From contig NZ_JAFMPY010000003.1 in NCBI RefSeq assembly GCF_017353515.1, positions 248,001 through 312,000 on the forward strand: 64,000 nt of DNA. Direction: 5' to 3'. Both the position numbers and the translations under genes were made by a program. The notes below the pieces were generated by a model that did not search any database, was not told the DNA's origin, and saw nothing but the letters and a program-made list of their open reading frames with translations. The DNA is from Jiella sonneratiae (lineage in GTDB: Bacteria > Pseudomonadota > Alphaproteobacteria > Rhizobiales > Rhizobiaceae). Of the stretch, positions 53,322-63,609 are shown piece by piece (position 1 is the stretch's first letter; each line of letters opens with the position of its first letter).

Positions 53322-56084
53322 TCAGTCCGCGTCCCAGGGAACGGTGTCGGAGGCTTCCGCCGCGACCTTGCCGCGCTTTGCCGCCGTGCCCGCCTTCGAC
53401 CCGGAGGCCTGGGAGGCGCTGCCGGACTTCCCGGCCGCGCCGGCCTTGGCGGGCTTCTTGTCGCCCTTCGCCTCGGCGGCCTTGCCGTTGGCGGCCGGCT
53501 TCTTGGCGGTCGCTGCCTTCTTCTTGCCGCCGGCGCCTTTCGCCCCGGTCTTTTCCGCCCGCTCGGTCAGAAGCTGGATCGCCTCTTCGAGCGTGACTGA
53601 GGCGGGATCCTTGCCCTTCGGCAGCGTCGCGTTGATCTTGCCGGTGTTGACGTAGGGCCCGAAGCGGCCGTCGCGCACGGTGATCTCGCCGCCGAGCGTC
53701 GGGTGCTCGCCGAGCGTCGCGATCGCCGCGGGCTTGGCCCTCGCGCCGCGGCCCTTCTCCTTCTTTTCGGCGATCACTGAGACGGCGCGGTTGAGGCCGA
53801 CCTCGAAGACGTCCTCGATCGAGTCGAGATTGGCGTACATCCCGTCATGCTGGAGGAACGGACCGTAGCGCCCGAGCCCGGCGAGGATCGGCTTGCCGTC
53901 CTCGGGATGGGTGCCGACCTCGCGCGGCAACGACAAGAGCCGCAGCGCCTTTTCGAGGTCGATGTCGGCCGGCTCCCAGCCCTTCGGCAGCGACGAGCGC
54001 TTGGCTTCCTTGCCGCCTTCGCCGCGCTGGACGTAAGGCCCGAAGCGGCCCGAGCGCAGCGTCACCGGCTCGCCTGTCTCGGGATCGGTGCCGAGCTCCT
54101 TCGGCCCCTCGGCGGTCTCGGCATCCGCGGCGTCGGCGGAAAAGCTCGTGCCGAGCTGGCGGGTATAGTTGCACTCGGGATAGTTCGAGCAGCCGACGAA
54201 AGCGCCGAACTTGCCGAGCTTCAGCGACAGCTTGCCGTCGCCGCAGCGCGGGCAGGCGCGCGGCTCCGTCCCGTCCTCCCTGGGCGGAAAGACCAGCGGC
54301 GCCAGCTCCTCGTTCAGCGCGTCGAGGACGTCGGAGACGCGCAGCTCCTTGGTGCCTTCGACATGGTCGGAGAAGTCGCGCCAGAAGTCGCGGAGTACGT
54401 CCTTCCAGGAAAGTTCGCCCGCCGAGATCTTGTCGAGCTTCTCCTCGAGGTCGGCGGTGAAGTCGTATTCGACGTAGCGCTCGAAGAAATTGTGCAGGAA
54501 GGCGATGACCAGCCGGCCCTTCGCCTCGGGCAGCAGCTTCTTCTTGTCGACGACGATGTATTCGCGGTCCTGCAGGGTCTGCAGCGTCGCGGCATAGGTC
54601 GACGGCCGGCCGATGCCGAGCTCCTCCATCTTCTTGATGAGCGAGGCTTCCGAGTAGCGCGGCGGCGGCTCGGTGAAGTGCTGGTCGGCGTCGATCGAGC
54701 GGCGCGTCACGCTTTCCTTCGCCGCCATCTGCGGCAGACGGGCGTCGTCGCCCTCCTCGTCCGAATCGCTTGCCGACTTGGAATCGTCGCGGTGGTCGAC
54801 ATAGGCGGCGAGGAAGCCGTCGAACTTCACCACCTGGCCGGTCGCCCTCAGCATCGCCGTCTTGCCGTCGCCCCTGGCCTGGATGTCGACGGTGGTCCGC
54901 TCGATCTCGGCTGAGGCCATCTGGCTGGCGATGCCGCGCTTCCAGACCATGTCGTAGAGGCGGAACTGGTCCGGGTCGAGGAAGCGCTTGACGCTCTGCG
55001 GCGAGCGGGAGAAATCGGTGGGGCGGATCGCCTCGTGGGCCTCCTGGGCGTTCTTCGCCTTGGTCGAATAGAAGCGCGGCTTCTCCGGCACGTAGCGCGC
55101 CCCGAAGTCCGAGCCGATCGCCTTGCGCGCGCCGTCGATCGCCTCCGGCGCCATCTGCACGCCGTCGGTCCGCATGTAGGTGATGAGGCCGACCGTCTCG
55201 CCGCCGAGGTCGATGCCCTCGTAGAGCCGCTGCGCCACCTGCATGGTGCGCGAGGCGGAGAAGCCGAGCTTGGCGGAGGCCGCCTGCTGCAGCGTCGAGG
55301 TGGTGAAAGGCGGGCCGGGATTGCGGCGCGTCGGCTTCGCCTCGACGCTCTCGACGGCGAAGGTCGACGCGTCGAGCATCCGCTTGATGGTGCCGGCGAC
55401 GTCGCCGTTCTTGACCGTGAGGCGCTGGATCTTCTCGCCGTCGAAGGCGGTGAGCCGCGCGTCGAAGGCTTCCTTCCGCTCGGTGGCGAGATGCGCGACG
55501 ATCGACCAGTACTCTTCCGGGACGAAGCGCTCGATCTCGGCTTCGCGGTCGCAGACGAGGCGCAGCGCCACCGACTGGACGCGGCCCGCCGAGCGGGCGC
55601 CGGGCAGCTTGCGCCACAGCACCGGCGAGAGCGTGAAGCCGACGAGATAGTCGAGGGCGCGGCGCGCCAGATAGGCGTCGACCAGCGGCTCGTCGATCTG
55701 CCGCGGATTGGCCATGGCGTCGAGCACGGCCTTCTTGGTGATGGCGTTGAAGACGACGCGGCTCACCGGCTTCTTGCCGATCGCCTTCTTCTGCCGCAGC
55801 ACCTCGAGCACGTGCCAGGAAATCGCCTCGCCCTCGCGGTCGGGGTCGGTCGCGAGGACCAGCGCGTCGGCCCCCTTCACCGCCTGGGCGATCTCGCTGA
55901 GGCGCTTCTGGGACGGCTTTCCGACCTCCCAGCTCATGGCAAAATCTTCGTCCGGCCTCACCGAGCCGTCCTTCGGCGGCAGGTCGCGAACGTGTCCGTA
56001 GGAAGCAATGACCTTGTAGCCGCTGCCGAGATATTTGTTGATCGTCTTCGCTTTGGCCGGCGATTCGACGATGACGACGTCCAT
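53322..56084 (-). CDS. topA: DNA topoisomerase I
   Basis: A 920-residue type IA topoisomerase. The TOPRIM domain begins MDVVIVESPAKAKTINKYL and has DPDREGEAISWH; the catalytic tyrosine is in GLITYMRTDG. Zinc-finger domains follow (CPRCGDGKLS with a second pair in GCSNYPEC), then repeated C-terminal domains and a Lys/Ala-rich tail (about the last 80 residues). ATG 56084 starts the TOPRIM fold. It relaxes negative supercoils. It is upstream of rnr. Confidence 0.97.
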   Translation of the reverse strand: MDVVIVESPAKAKTINKYLGSGYKVIASYGHVRDLPPKDGSVRPDEDFAMSWEVGKPSQKRLSEIAQAVKGADALVLATDPDREGEAISWHVLEVLRQKKAIGKKPVSRVVFNAITKKAVLDAMANPRQIDEPLVDAYLARRALDYLVGFTLSPVLWRKLPGARSAGRVQSVALRLVCDREAEIERFVPEEYWSIVAHLATERKEAFDARLTAFDGEKIQRLTVKNGDVAGTIKRMLDASTFAVESVEAKPTRRNPGPPFTTSTLQQAASAKLGFSASRTMQVAQRLYEGIDLGGETVGLITYMRTDGVQMAPEAIDGARKAIGSDFGARYVPEKPRFYSTKAKNAQEAHEAIRPTDFSRSPQSVKRFLDPDQFRLYDMVWKRGIASQMASAEIERTTVDIQARGDGKTAMLRATGQVVKFDGFLAAYVDHRDDSKSASDSDEEGDDARLPQMAAKESVTRRSIDADQHFTEPPPRYSEASLIKKMEELGIGRPSTYAATLQTLQDREYIVVDKKKLLPEAKGRLVIAFLHNFFERYVEYDFTADLEEKLDKISAGELSWKDVLRDFWRDFSDHVEGTKELRVSDVLDALNEELAPLVFPPREDGTEPRACPRCGDGKLSLKLGKFGAFVGCSNYPECNYTRQLGTSFSADAADAETAEGPKELGTDPETGEPVTLRSGRFGPYVQRGEGGKEAKRSSLPKGWEPADIDLEKALRLLSLPREVGTHPEDGKPILAGLGRYGPFLQHDGMYANLDSIEDVFEVGLNRAVSVIAEKKEKGRGARAKPAAIATLGEHPTLGGEITVRDGRFGPYVNTGKINATLPKGKDPASVTLEEAIQLLTERAEKTGAKGAGGKKKAATAKKPAANGKAAEAKGDKKPAKAGAAGKSGSASQASGSKAGTAAKRGKVAAEASDTVPWDAD

Positions 56085-56336
56085 TCGGTCCCCTGTCCGC
56101 GGCTGGTCTTGGCAGATCGGGCCCGGCTTGCGCGAATTTGCGGCCAAGCCCGGCCCAGAGCATGCGTCAGATGGACAGTCAGGCGGAAACGGTCAAGTCC
56201 GACGCGCCTTCGTCCTCCGGTTGGTTGCAACCATTGAGAGAGTTTGCATATAAGAACTCTTTAGATAGAAGGCGCGCGGCGGCGAGGGAAGTGCTGCCGA
56301 CATCGCTTTCGACTCCTGCGTTCATCGGGGTTTGGA

Positions 56337-56528
56337 ATGGCCATGACCGAAAATCAAGCTGAGACGCGGGATAATCTCAAATATGTCTCGGACATGTTGG
56401 AGCAACTTAAGCGTGTGGCCGGCGTCGAGCGCGGCGATCTCCTCCACTATTTTCTCGACATGGCACGGCTGGAGGCGGAGAATCGGCTGTCGGCGCGCGC
56501 CGCCGAGGATCCAGGCGGTTCACGCTGA
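56337..56528 (+). CDS. Small helical conserved-type protein
   Basis: A 63-residue protein (61 if it starts at ATG 56343). It is mostly amphipathic helix: LKYVSDMLEQLKRVAGVERG, LLHYFLDMARLEAENRL. This matches a class of small helical proteins common in this order, often without known function. It lies between topA (divergent) and dprA (convergent). Confidence 0.7.
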   Translation: MAMTENQAETRDNLKYVSDMLEQLKRVAGVERGDLLHYFLDMARLEAENRLSARAAEDPGGSR

Positions 56529-56585
56529 CCGACGAGCCGCCGCGTCTTTGGCGGGCCGGGCAGGGGCGGCACGGGGCCGGACAAC

Positions 56586-57719
56586 TCACAGGAGCAGCGA
56601 GACCATGCCGCCCGGGTGGCGTTCGAGCCGGCCCGCGAGGTCGAGTTCGAGCAGGACGAGCTGCACGATGCCGGTCGGAACGCCGGTATGGGCGATGATC
56701 TCCTCGATCGTCACCGGCGTCGGCCCGAGAGCCTCGACGACGCGCTCGCGCTCGTCCTTCGAGGGCTCTTCGAGAGGCCCGTCGGCCGCCGGCTCGAAGA
56801 GCGTCGGATCGTCGCCCCGCGTGCCGTCCCCGGCGAGCGGGGCGAGCGCTTCGAGGACGTCCGCCGGCTCGCAGGCGAGGATGGCGCCGTCGCGAATCAG
56901 CCTGTTGGTGCCCGCCGCCCGCGGATCGAGCGGCGAGCCGGGGACCGCGAAGACCAGCCGGCCGAACTCGCCGGCAAGCCTGGCGCTGATCAGCGAGCCC
57001 GAGCGCATCGCAGCCTCGACGACGAGAAGGCCGAGGGAGAGCCCGGCGACGATGCGGTTGCGGCGGGGAAAGTCGATCGCCCGCGGCGTCCAGCCGAAGG
57101 GCATTTCCGAAAGGAGCGCGCCGCCTTCGTCGAGGATCCGGCGCATCAGCGCGCGGTTCTCCGTCGGATAGGGGTGGTCGAGGCCGCCGGCGAAGACGCC
57201 GACCGTGCCGGTGGCGAGCGCCGCGTCGTGTGCCGCCGCGTCGATCCCCCGCGCGAGGCCGGAGACGACGACATATCCCGCCTTTCCGACGCCGGTCGCG
57301 AACAGCCGCGTCAGTTTGACGCCGGAGAGGGAGGCGTTGCGCGCGCCGACGATGCCGAGGGACGGGCGATGGAGACAGTCGGCAGCGCCCATCAGCGCAA
57401 GCACCGGCGGCGCGCTCTCGACGCGGGCGAGATGCTGCGGATAGTCGGGCTCGCCCCGGCAGACGAAGCGCGCGCCGAGCTTGTTCGCCCGGGCCATCTC
57501 CTCGGCGGCGGCGGCCTCGCTGCAGACGACGATGCGGCGGCCGCCGCGGGCGGCGAGATCGGGAAGCGCCTGAAGTGCCGCGGAGGCGCTGCCGAAGCGG
57601 TTGATGAGTTCGCGGAAGGTGACGGGGCCGACATTCTCGCTGCGGCTGAGCCGCAGCCAGGAGAGCCGCATGTCCTCGGTGAGGACGACGCCCCGCCGCG
57701 GCGCGGCCGGCAGGCTCAC
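56586..57719 (-). CDS. dprA: DNA processing protein DprA
   Basis: A 377-residue RecA-loading protein of natural transformation. N-terminal helical (SAM-like) domain, then the Rossmann DprA core (IVGARNASLSGVKL, VSGLARGIDAAAHDAAL, PRRNRIVAGLS, VEAAMRSGSLISARLA). A C-terminal winged helix (VVEALGPTPVTIEEIIAHTG) is present. It lies downstream of plsY in the same operon. Confidence 0.96.
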   Translation of the reverse strand: MSLPAAPRRGVVLTEDMRLSWLRLSRSENVGPVTFRELINRFGSASAALQALPDLAARGGRRIVVCSEAAAAEEMARANKLGARFVCRGEPDYPQHLARVESAPPVLALMGAADCLHRPSLGIVGARNASLSGVKLTRLFATGVGKAGYVVVSGLARGIDAAAHDAALATGTVGVFAGGLDHPYPTENRALMRRILDEGGALLSEMPFGWTPRAIDFPRRNRIVAGLSLGLLVVEAAMRSGSLISARLAGEFGRLVFAVPGSPLDPRAAGTNRLIRDGAILACEPADVLEALAPLAGDGTRGDDPTLFEPAADGPLEEPSKDERERVVEALGPTPVTIEEIIAHTGVPTGIVQLVLLELDLAGRLERHPGGMVSLLL

Positions 57720-57795
57720 GATCCGGCCCCCGGGGCGGCACGGCCTGCTCCGGTCCCGCCGGCCGCGGCAGGACCCCTGCGGCGCCGGCGCGGGG

Positions 57796-58410
57796 TCATG
57801 CCTTGTTCGCGCCGATCTTCGGCTCGGTCCCGCCGATCAGCCGCCGGATGTTGGCGTGATGGCGCAGATAGACGAGCACCGTCAGGATCGTGGTCAGAAG
57901 CGCCGCCGCCGGATAGCCGAGGAAGAAATAGGCGATCGGCACGAGCAGCGTCGCGACCAGCGCGGCGAGCGAGGAGTAGCGGGTGAGGTAGGCGATCGAC
58001 AGCCAGGCGATGGCGAAGACGACGACGCCGAGCGGCGCGATGCCGAGCAGGATGCCGAGATAGGTCGCGACGCCCTTGCCGCCCCTGAAGCGCAGCCAGA
58101 CCGGGAAGACGTGGCCGAGAAACGCCCCGACGCCGGCGACGGCCGCGTAGAAGGGGCCGAGCTCGAAGAGCGCGACGGCGACCGGGACGGTTCCTTTCAA
58201 AATGTCGCCGGCGAGCGTCAGCCCGGCCATCACCTTGTTGCCGGTCCTCAGCGCGTTGGTCGCGCCGATGTTGCCCGAGCCAATCTTGCGGATGTCGCCG
58301 AGGCCGAACAGATAGCCGAAGACGAGGCCGAAGGGGATCGACCCGCAGACATAGCCGGCGACGAGGCAGACGACCGCCCAGCCGAGATCGAGGGACGCAC
58401 CGTCCAGCAA
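57796..58410 (-). CDS. plsY: Glycerol-3-phosphate acyltransferase PlsY
   Basis: A 204-residue inner-membrane enzyme that transfers acyl groups from acyl phosphate to glycerol-3-phosphate. The catalytic loops are [22 protein letters not shown] and [19 protein letters not shown]. About five membrane helices. It lies between pyrC' and dprA. Confidence 0.96.
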   Translation of the reverse strand: MLDGASLDLGWAVVCLVAGYVCGSIPFGLVFGYLFGLGDIRKIGSGNIGATNALRTGNKVMAGLTLAGDILKGTVPVAVALFELGPFYAAVAGVGAFLGHVFPVWLRFRGGKGVATYLGILLGIAPLGVVVFAIAWLSIAYLTRYSSLAALVATLLVPIAYFFLGYPAAALLTTILTVLVYLRHHANIRRLIGGTEPKIGANKA

Positions 58411-58511
58411 GATTTCCCCTCCTCAAACATTCGTTCGTCCGCGAAATTCATGGGTCCGCGACAGCGGCGCCAGGGCCGCGTCCGGCGCGGGCGGCGGTCG
58501 GACGCCGCCGG

Positions 58512-59819
58512 CTAGTCCTTCGCGGCGTAGACTGTGCGGCCCGAGACGACCGTCCGCAAGACCTCGCCGGCGAAGCGGGCGTTCTCGAAGGCCGAATTCT
58601 TCGACCGCGAGCGGATCCGGTCCTCGGTGAAGAGAAACGGCCGGTCGAGGTCGACGATGGCGAGGTCGGCCGGGGCGCCGGGCTTCAGCGTGCCGCGATC
58701 GATGCCGAGCAGCGCCGCCGGGGCGCTGGTCATCGCCTCGATCAGCCGCATCAGCGGCACCGCCCCGGAATGATGCAGCCGCAGGGCCGCCGACAGCAGG
58801 GTCTCGAGGCCGATGGCGCCGGGCTCGGCCTCGGCGAAGGGGCGGCGCTTGTCGTCGGCGTCCTGCGGATCGTGGGAGGAGACGATGACGTCGATCGTGC
58901 CGTCCGCCAGCGCCTCGACCATCGCCAGCCGGTCCTCCTCGCGCCGCAGCGGCGGGGAGAGGCGGAAGAAGGTGCGGTACTGGCCGACGTCGTTCTCGTT
59001 CAGCGACAGGTGGTTGATCGAGACGCCGGCGCTGACGGCGAGACCGCGGGCCTTGGCGGCGGCGACGACGCGGGCCGATTCGCCGAGCGAGATCTCGGCG
59101 GCGTGATAGCGGCAGCCGGTCAGCGCCGCGAGGCGGAGGTCGCGCTCAAGCGGGATGATCTCCGCTTCGCCAGGAATCCCCGGAAGCCCCAGCCAGGAGG
59201 CGTAGAGCCCCTCGTTCATCACGCCCCTGCCGGTGAGCGCCGCATCCTGCGTCTCGTGCATGACGACGGCGCCGAAGTCGCGGGCATAGGTCATGATGCG
59301 CCGGAGCAGCGCCGGGTCCGACAGGGTCTTGCGGCCCTCGGTAAAGGCCCTGACGCCGGCGCCGGCGAGAAGGCCGATCTCGGTCATCTCCCTGCCGGCG
59401 AGGCCTTTCGTCAGCGCCGCGGCCGGAAAGACGTTGACGCGGGCGGTGTCGCGGGCCGTCCGCATGACGAATTCGGCGATCGCCACGTCGTCGATCACCG
59501 GATTGGTGTCCGGCATCGTCAGGATCGAGGTGACGCCGCCGGCGGCCGCAGCATCGGAAGCGGAAGCGATGGTCTCGCGATGTTCGCCGCCCGGCTCGCC
59601 GATGAAGACGCGGGCGTCGACGAGGCCGGGAATGACGGTGAGGCCCGTGCCGTCGACGACGTCTGCCCCTTCGGGCCGGCCCTGGTTCAGCGCCTCCGGC
59701 CCGGCCGCCGCGATGCGGCCGTCACGGGCGACCACCGTGCCGACGGCGTCGAGCCCGCGCGCGGGATCGACGATCCTCGCCCGTTCGACGACGAGCGGCC
59801 GTTCGCCGGCGGCGCTCAT
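58512..59819 (-). CDS. pyrC: Dihydroorotase-like protein lacking the metal-binding HxH (PyrC'/PyrX type)
   Basis: A 435-residue amidohydrolase of the dihydroorotase family. The usual metal motif DxHxHLREPG is replaced by [10 protein letters not shown], so both metal-binding histidines are missing. Later family segments remain ([22 protein letters not shown]). In several proteobacteria such inactive PyrC' subunits are needed to assemble aspartate transcarbamoylase and a separate active dihydroorotase exists elsewhere. It overlaps pyrB by 4 bp (ATGA), which supports that role. An active enzyme would be encoded outside this window. Confidence 0.93.
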   Translation of the reverse strand: MSAAGERPLVVERARIVDPARGLDAVGTVVARDGRIAAAGPEALNQGRPEGADVVDGTGLTVIPGLVDARVFIGEPGGEHRETIASASDAAAAGGVTSILTMPDTNPVIDDVAIAEFVMRTARDTARVNVFPAAALTKGLAGREMTEIGLLAGAGVRAFTEGRKTLSDPALLRRIMTYARDFGAVVMHETQDAALTGRGVMNEGLYASWLGLPGIPGEAEIIPLERDLRLAALTGCRYHAAEISLGESARVVAAAKARGLAVSAGVSINHLSLNENDVGQYRTFFRLSPPLRREEDRLAMVEALADGTIDVIVSSHDPQDADDKRRPFAEAEPGAIGLETLLSAALRLHHSGAVPLMRLIEAMTSAPAALLGIDRGTLKPGAPADLAIVDLDRPFLFTEDRIRSRSKNSAFENARFAGEVLRTVVSGRTVYAAKD

Positions 59820-60769
59820 GCCGGGTCTCCCGATGCGCCGATGAGCTTTTCCAAAACCGCCATGCGGACGGCGACGCCCATCTCCACCTGCTCCTCGATG
59901 ACGCTCGCCGGCCCGTCGGCGATCTCGGAGGCGATCTCGACGCCGCGGTTCATCGGGCCGGGATGCATCACCAGCGCGTCGGGCCTGGCATGGGCGAGCT
60001 TCTGGGCGTCGAGGCCGAAATAGCGGAAATATTCGCGCACCGACGGCACGAAGGCGCCCTCCATGCGCTCGCGCTGCAGGCGAAGCATCATCACCACGTC
60101 GGCGCCCTTCAGCCCGTCCTCCATGCGCCGGAAGACCGTGACGCCCATCTTGTCGATGCCGCTCGGCAGCAGCGTCGAGGGGGCGACGACCCGGACCTCG
60201 GCGCCGAGGGCGTTGAGGAGGAGGATGTTGGAGCGGGCGACGCGGCTGTGCAGGACGTCGCCGCAGATCGCGACGACGAGCCGCGCGATGCGGCCCTTGC
60301 GGCGACGGATGGTCAGGGCGTCGAGCAGCGCCTGCGTCGGATGCTCGTGGGCGCCGTCGCCGGCGTTGACCACCGAGCAGGCGACCTTCTGGGCGAGCAG
60401 CGCGACGGCCCCGGCCGAATGATGGCGCACGACGAGGAGATCCGGCTGCATGGCGTTCAGCGTCATCGCCGTGTCGATCAGCGTCTCGCCCTTCTTCACC
60501 GAGGAACTCGCCACCGACATGTTCATCACGTCGGCGCCGAGCCGCTTTCCGGCGAGCTCGAAGGAGGCCTGCGTGCGCGTCGAGGCCTCGAAGAAGAGGT
60601 TGATCTGGGTGCGACCCTTCAGGACCGACTTCTTCTTCTCGGTCTGCCGCGAGACGGCGACCTCGGCCTCGGCGAGATCGAGGAACTCGCCGATCTCCAC
60701 GGGCGAAAGTCCGGCGATGCCGAGGAGATGGCGGGGCGGGGTCTCGGGGCGGGGAGCGGGTGCGATCAT
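59816..60769 (-). CDS. pyrB: Aspartate carbamoyltransferase catalytic subunit
   Basis: A 317-residue enzyme of pyrimidine synthesis, joining carbamoyl phosphate and aspartate. [20 protein letters not shown] binds the phosphate, [18 protein letters not shown] contains the HPTQ loop, and [13 protein letters not shown] closes the active site. First gene of the pyrB-pyrC'-plsY-dprA operon. Confidence 0.97.
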   Translation of the reverse strand: MIAPAPRPETPPRHLLGIAGLSPVEIGEFLDLAEAEVAVSRQTEKKKSVLKGRTQINLFFEASTRTQASFELAGKRLGADVMNMSVASSSVKKGETLIDTAMTLNAMQPDLLVVRHHSAGAVALLAQKVACSVVNAGDGAHEHPTQALLDALTIRRRKGRIARLVVAICGDVLHSRVARSNILLLNALGAEVRVVAPSTLLPSGIDKMGVTVFRRMEDGLKGADVVMMLRLQRERMEGAFVPSVREYFRYFGLDAQKLAHARPDALVMHPGPMNRGVEIASEIADGPASVIEEQVEMGVAVRMAVLEKLIGASGDPA

Positions 60770-60865
60770 ATCGAGCGAGGGCTATAAGGGGTGTCGGAAG
60801 GCGCGGCAAGAAATTCGCGCCCGGCCACCGCATCAGCCCGGCCGTCGCATCAGGAGGAGGGAGAG

Positions 60866-62566
60866 ATGCCCGAAGCGCTTCCCGCCGCAAACGAGGTGTT
60901 CAACCAGTCCTCGGAATTCGCCGGCTTCAACGCCTATCGCTCCGATCCGCTGCTGAAGGTGCTTTCGGCGGGCTTCGGCGACGAGGTGATCCTGTCGCTC
61001 GACCAGCATGGCCGGTTCTGCGGCTCGCACGAGGCGCACGACCTCGCCCGGCTCGCCAATCTCGAAACGCCGAGCCTCAGGCGATTCGACGAGAAGGGCC
61101 ACCGGCTGGAGATGGTCGACTTCCACCCGGCCTATCACGCGCTGATGCGCCGCTCGATCGCCGAGGGCCTCGCCGCCTCGATCTGGGACGGGCCGGCGGC
61201 GGAGGCCGGCATCCGCCACCTTGCGCGGGCGGCGCGCTTCTACATGACGGCCGGCGTCGAATGCGGGCATCTCTGCCCGGTCACCATGACCTCCGCGGCG
61301 CTTGCCGCACTGGCCGCGGCGCCCGCGCTCCGCGACGGGCTGCTGCCGCTGATCGCCTCGCGGCAATACGATCCCGGCATCAAGCCGGCGTCGGAGAAGG
61401 CCGGCGTCACCCTCGGCATGGGCATGACCGAAAAGCAGGGCGGCACCGACGTCCGCGCCAACACGACGCGGGCCGTGCCGCGCGGCGACGGGACCTTCGC
61501 CGTCACCGGCCATAAGTGGTTCATGTCGGCGCCGATGTGCGACGCCTTCCTGTTACTCGCCCAGACCGCCGCCGGGCCGACCTGCTTCCTCCTGCCGCGG
61601 CGCCGGGCCGACGGCTCACTCAACGGTCTCTATCTGCAGCGGCTGAAGGACAAGCTGGGGAACCGCTCCAACGCCTCCTCGGAGGTCGAGTTCGTCGAGG
61701 CCGAGGCGAGGCCGGTCGGCGCCGAGGGGCGGGGCATCGCGACGATCCTCGACATGGTGACGCTGACGCGGGTCGACTGCGCTCTCGCCTCGGCGGGGCT
61801 GATGCGCGGCGCGCTGGCGGAGGCCGTCCACCATTGCCGCGAGCGCAAGGTGTTCGGCAAGCTGCTGATCGACCAGCCGCAGATGGTCCGCGTCCTCGGC
61901 GAACTCGCCATCGATTCCGCCGCCGCGACGGTCCTCGCCTTCCGCCTCGCCGAGACGCTCGACCGCTGCGGCGTCGGCGGCGGCCCCGCGGCAGCGGGCG
62001 ACGCGGCAGACGATTTCGCGGCGGAAGCGGGCGAGGAGGCCCGCGCCTGGGCGCGGGTGATGACGCCGGTGACGAAGTACTGGGTGTGCAAGATCGCCCC
62101 GGCCTTCGCCTACGAGGCGATGGAATGCCTCGGCGGCAACGGCTATGTCGAGGACGGGCGGCTCGCCCGGGCCTATCGCGAGGCGCCGGTCAACGCCATC
62201 TGGGAGGGCTCCGGCAACGTCGTCGCCCTCGACCTGCTGCGCGTCATGAAGCGCGATCCCGAGGCCTTCGACACGGTGATCACGACGATCGAGCGGGACC
62301 TCGGCGAGATTGCCGGCGGCACGCCCGGCGTGCTGCGGGCGGCGGTGTCGATGGCGGCTTCCGACGAGGGGTCCTGCCGGCTCCTCGCCGAGCAGCTGGC
62401 CCTTGCCGCCGCGGCGGCGAGCCTCAGGCGGCTCGGCCTCGGACCGATCGCCGCGGCCTTCGCCGAGACGAGGCTCGGCGGCGTCTTCAGCCACAGCTAC
62501 GGCATGGTGGACCTGAGGCACGACTGCCGGGCGATCGTCGACGATCTCTACCCGCCGCTGCGCTGA
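60866..62566 (+). CDS. Acyl-CoA dehydrogenase family protein (AidB-like)
   Basis: A 566-residue flavoprotein. The long N-terminus and sequence features GMGMTEKQGGTDVRANTTRA, LDMVTLTRVDCALASAG, ECLGGNGYVEDGRLARAYRE and VNAIWEGSGNV fit the AidB/acyl-CoA dehydrogenase group, longer than ordinary fatty-acid enzymes (about 380-400). AidB-type proteins bind DNA and FAD in response to alkylation in E. coli; whether this one does is unknown. A strong ribosome site (AGGAGGAGG) precedes ATG 60866. Confidence 0.92.
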   Translation: MPEALPAANEVFNQSSEFAGFNAYRSDPLLKVLSAGFGDEVILSLDQHGRFCGSHEAHDLARLANLETPSLRRFDEKGHRLEMVDFHPAYHALMRRSIAEGLAASIWDGPAAEAGIRHLARAARFYMTAGVECGHLCPVTMTSAALAALAAAPALRDGLLPLIASRQYDPGIKPASEKAGVTLGMGMTEKQGGTDVRANTTRAVPRGDGTFAVTGHKWFMSAPMCDAFLLLAQTAAGPTCFLLPRRRADGSLNGLYLQRLKDKLGNRSNASSEVEFVEAEARPVGAEGRGIATILDMVTLTRVDCALASAGLMRGALAEAVHHCRERKVFGKLLIDQPQMVRVLGELAIDSAAATVLAFRLAETLDRCGVGGGPAAAGDAADDFAAEAGEEARAWARVMTPVTKYWVCKIAPAFAYEAMECLGGNGYVEDGRLARAYREAPVNAIWEGSGNVVALDLLRVMKRDPEAFDTVITTIERDLGEIAGGTPGVLRAAVSMAASDEGSCRLLAEQLALAAAAASLRRLGLGPIAAAFAETRLGGVFSHSYGMVDLRHDCRAIVDDLYPPLR

Positions 62567-62710
62567 GCGGCGTTCGATCGCTCCGGAACCGCGGCGGAGC
62601 GCCCGGGCGCCGGGCCCGTTAACGACGTTTGCGGGAACGGGTTGAAGCTGCGCCACCAAAGCGCGACACTCGCGTTAACACTTCGTTAATCATGGCGACG
62701 GAGCCAACGC

Positions 62711-63271
62711 GTGACGAACCGGGTCGCTTCGATCCTCGCATTATCGGGCTGGGCCGGCTTCTGCGGCGTTTCGGCCCTGCGCTGTGCCCACGAGGCCGGC
62801 TTGTCCGAGCTTCTCGTCGGCTCCTACGGGGCGCGGCTCTTCGCCGAGGCGCAGCTTCCGGCGATTCGCATCTCCGAGGGCGAGCTGCTCGGCCTTGCCG
62901 CGATCCTCGCGGCGCTGACCATCGCCTTCGCCGTCTCGATCGCCGGCATCCTGTCGCTCGCCAAGACGTCGGAACGCCTTGCCGAGCCCTTCGCCGCGGC
63001 GACATTTTCCGCCCTCTTCGGCTTCTACGCCGCGCTCGCTCTGTCCGGCTCCGCGGCCATCGCGCTCTTCGGCACCGGGCCGCTGGCGACGCTGTTCATC
63101 GCCCTCGGCTTCGCCGCGCTGCTCTTCGACCACGTCGTCGCCGACCGCAGCGACGCGGAGGGCGACGCCGTCTTCGAGGCGGTGATGTCGCAGATCGAGG
63201 AGGCCAAGCGCGCCGCCGTCGCCGATCGCCGGCGGCACGAGGGCAAGGACGGCGACCAGGACCGCGGCTGA
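62711..63271 (+). CDS. Membrane protein of unknown function
   Basis: A 186-residue protein with about four membrane helices: SILALSGWAGFCGVSAL, LLGLAAILAALTIAFAV, ATFSALFGFYAALALSGSAA and ATLFIALGFAALLF. A charged cytoplasmic tail follows (RRRHEGKDGDQDRG). GTG start at 62711. Its stop overlaps the start of the DUF6105 gene by one base, so they form an operon. Confidence 0.75.
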   Translation: MTNRVASILALSGWAGFCGVSALRCAHEAGLSELLVGSYGARLFAEAQLPAIRISEGELLGLAAILAALTIAFAVSIAGILSLAKTSERLAEPFAAATFSALFGFYAALALSGSAAIALFGTGPLATLFIALGFAALLFDHVVADRSDAEGDAVFEAVMSQIEEAKRAAVADRRRHEGKDGDQDRG

Positions 63272-63609
63272 TGCGCGGCGTCCTCGCCCTCTGGCTGGCG
63301 CCGGCGGTCGCGGTCGTATGCTGGTACACACTCTCCGCCGCCGATGTCGGGCAGAGCCTCGGCAGCGTCTATCTCTCGCGCGACTTCCGGGAAGGCGTGT
63401 TTCTCGTCGCCGGGCACATTCTCGGCGTCGCGCCGGAGCGGCTGCCGGCGATGGTCGCATCGGGCTTCCTCCTCGACACGGCGATCCTCCTCGCGATCCT
63501 GGGGCTTCGCCATCGCCGCGCCGTCGCGGCGTTCGCCGCCGGCCTCGCGGCGTCCCTCAGGCTGAGCCGCGCAGCGCCACCAGCCGATCCAGCGCCCCCT
63601 GCAGAATGA
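63271..63609 (+). CDS. DUF6105 family membrane protein
   Basis: A 112-residue protein with the DUF6105 pattern: [20 protein letters not shown] at the start, a [20 protein letters not shown] segment, and a second helix [18 protein letters not shown]. Two membrane segments. Its last 53 bp overlap the ruvX gene on the other strand. Function unknown. Confidence 0.85.
   Translation: MRGVLALWLAPAVAVVCWYTLSAADVGQSLGSVYLSRDFREGVFLVAGHILGVAPERLPAMVASGFLLDTAILLAILGLRHRRAVAAFAAGLAASLRLSRAAPPADPAPPAE

Noticed and set aside
53845-56163. A 772-codon minus-strand frame inside topA
   Set aside because: It overlaps topA in another frame and is Arg/Ala-rich without domains.
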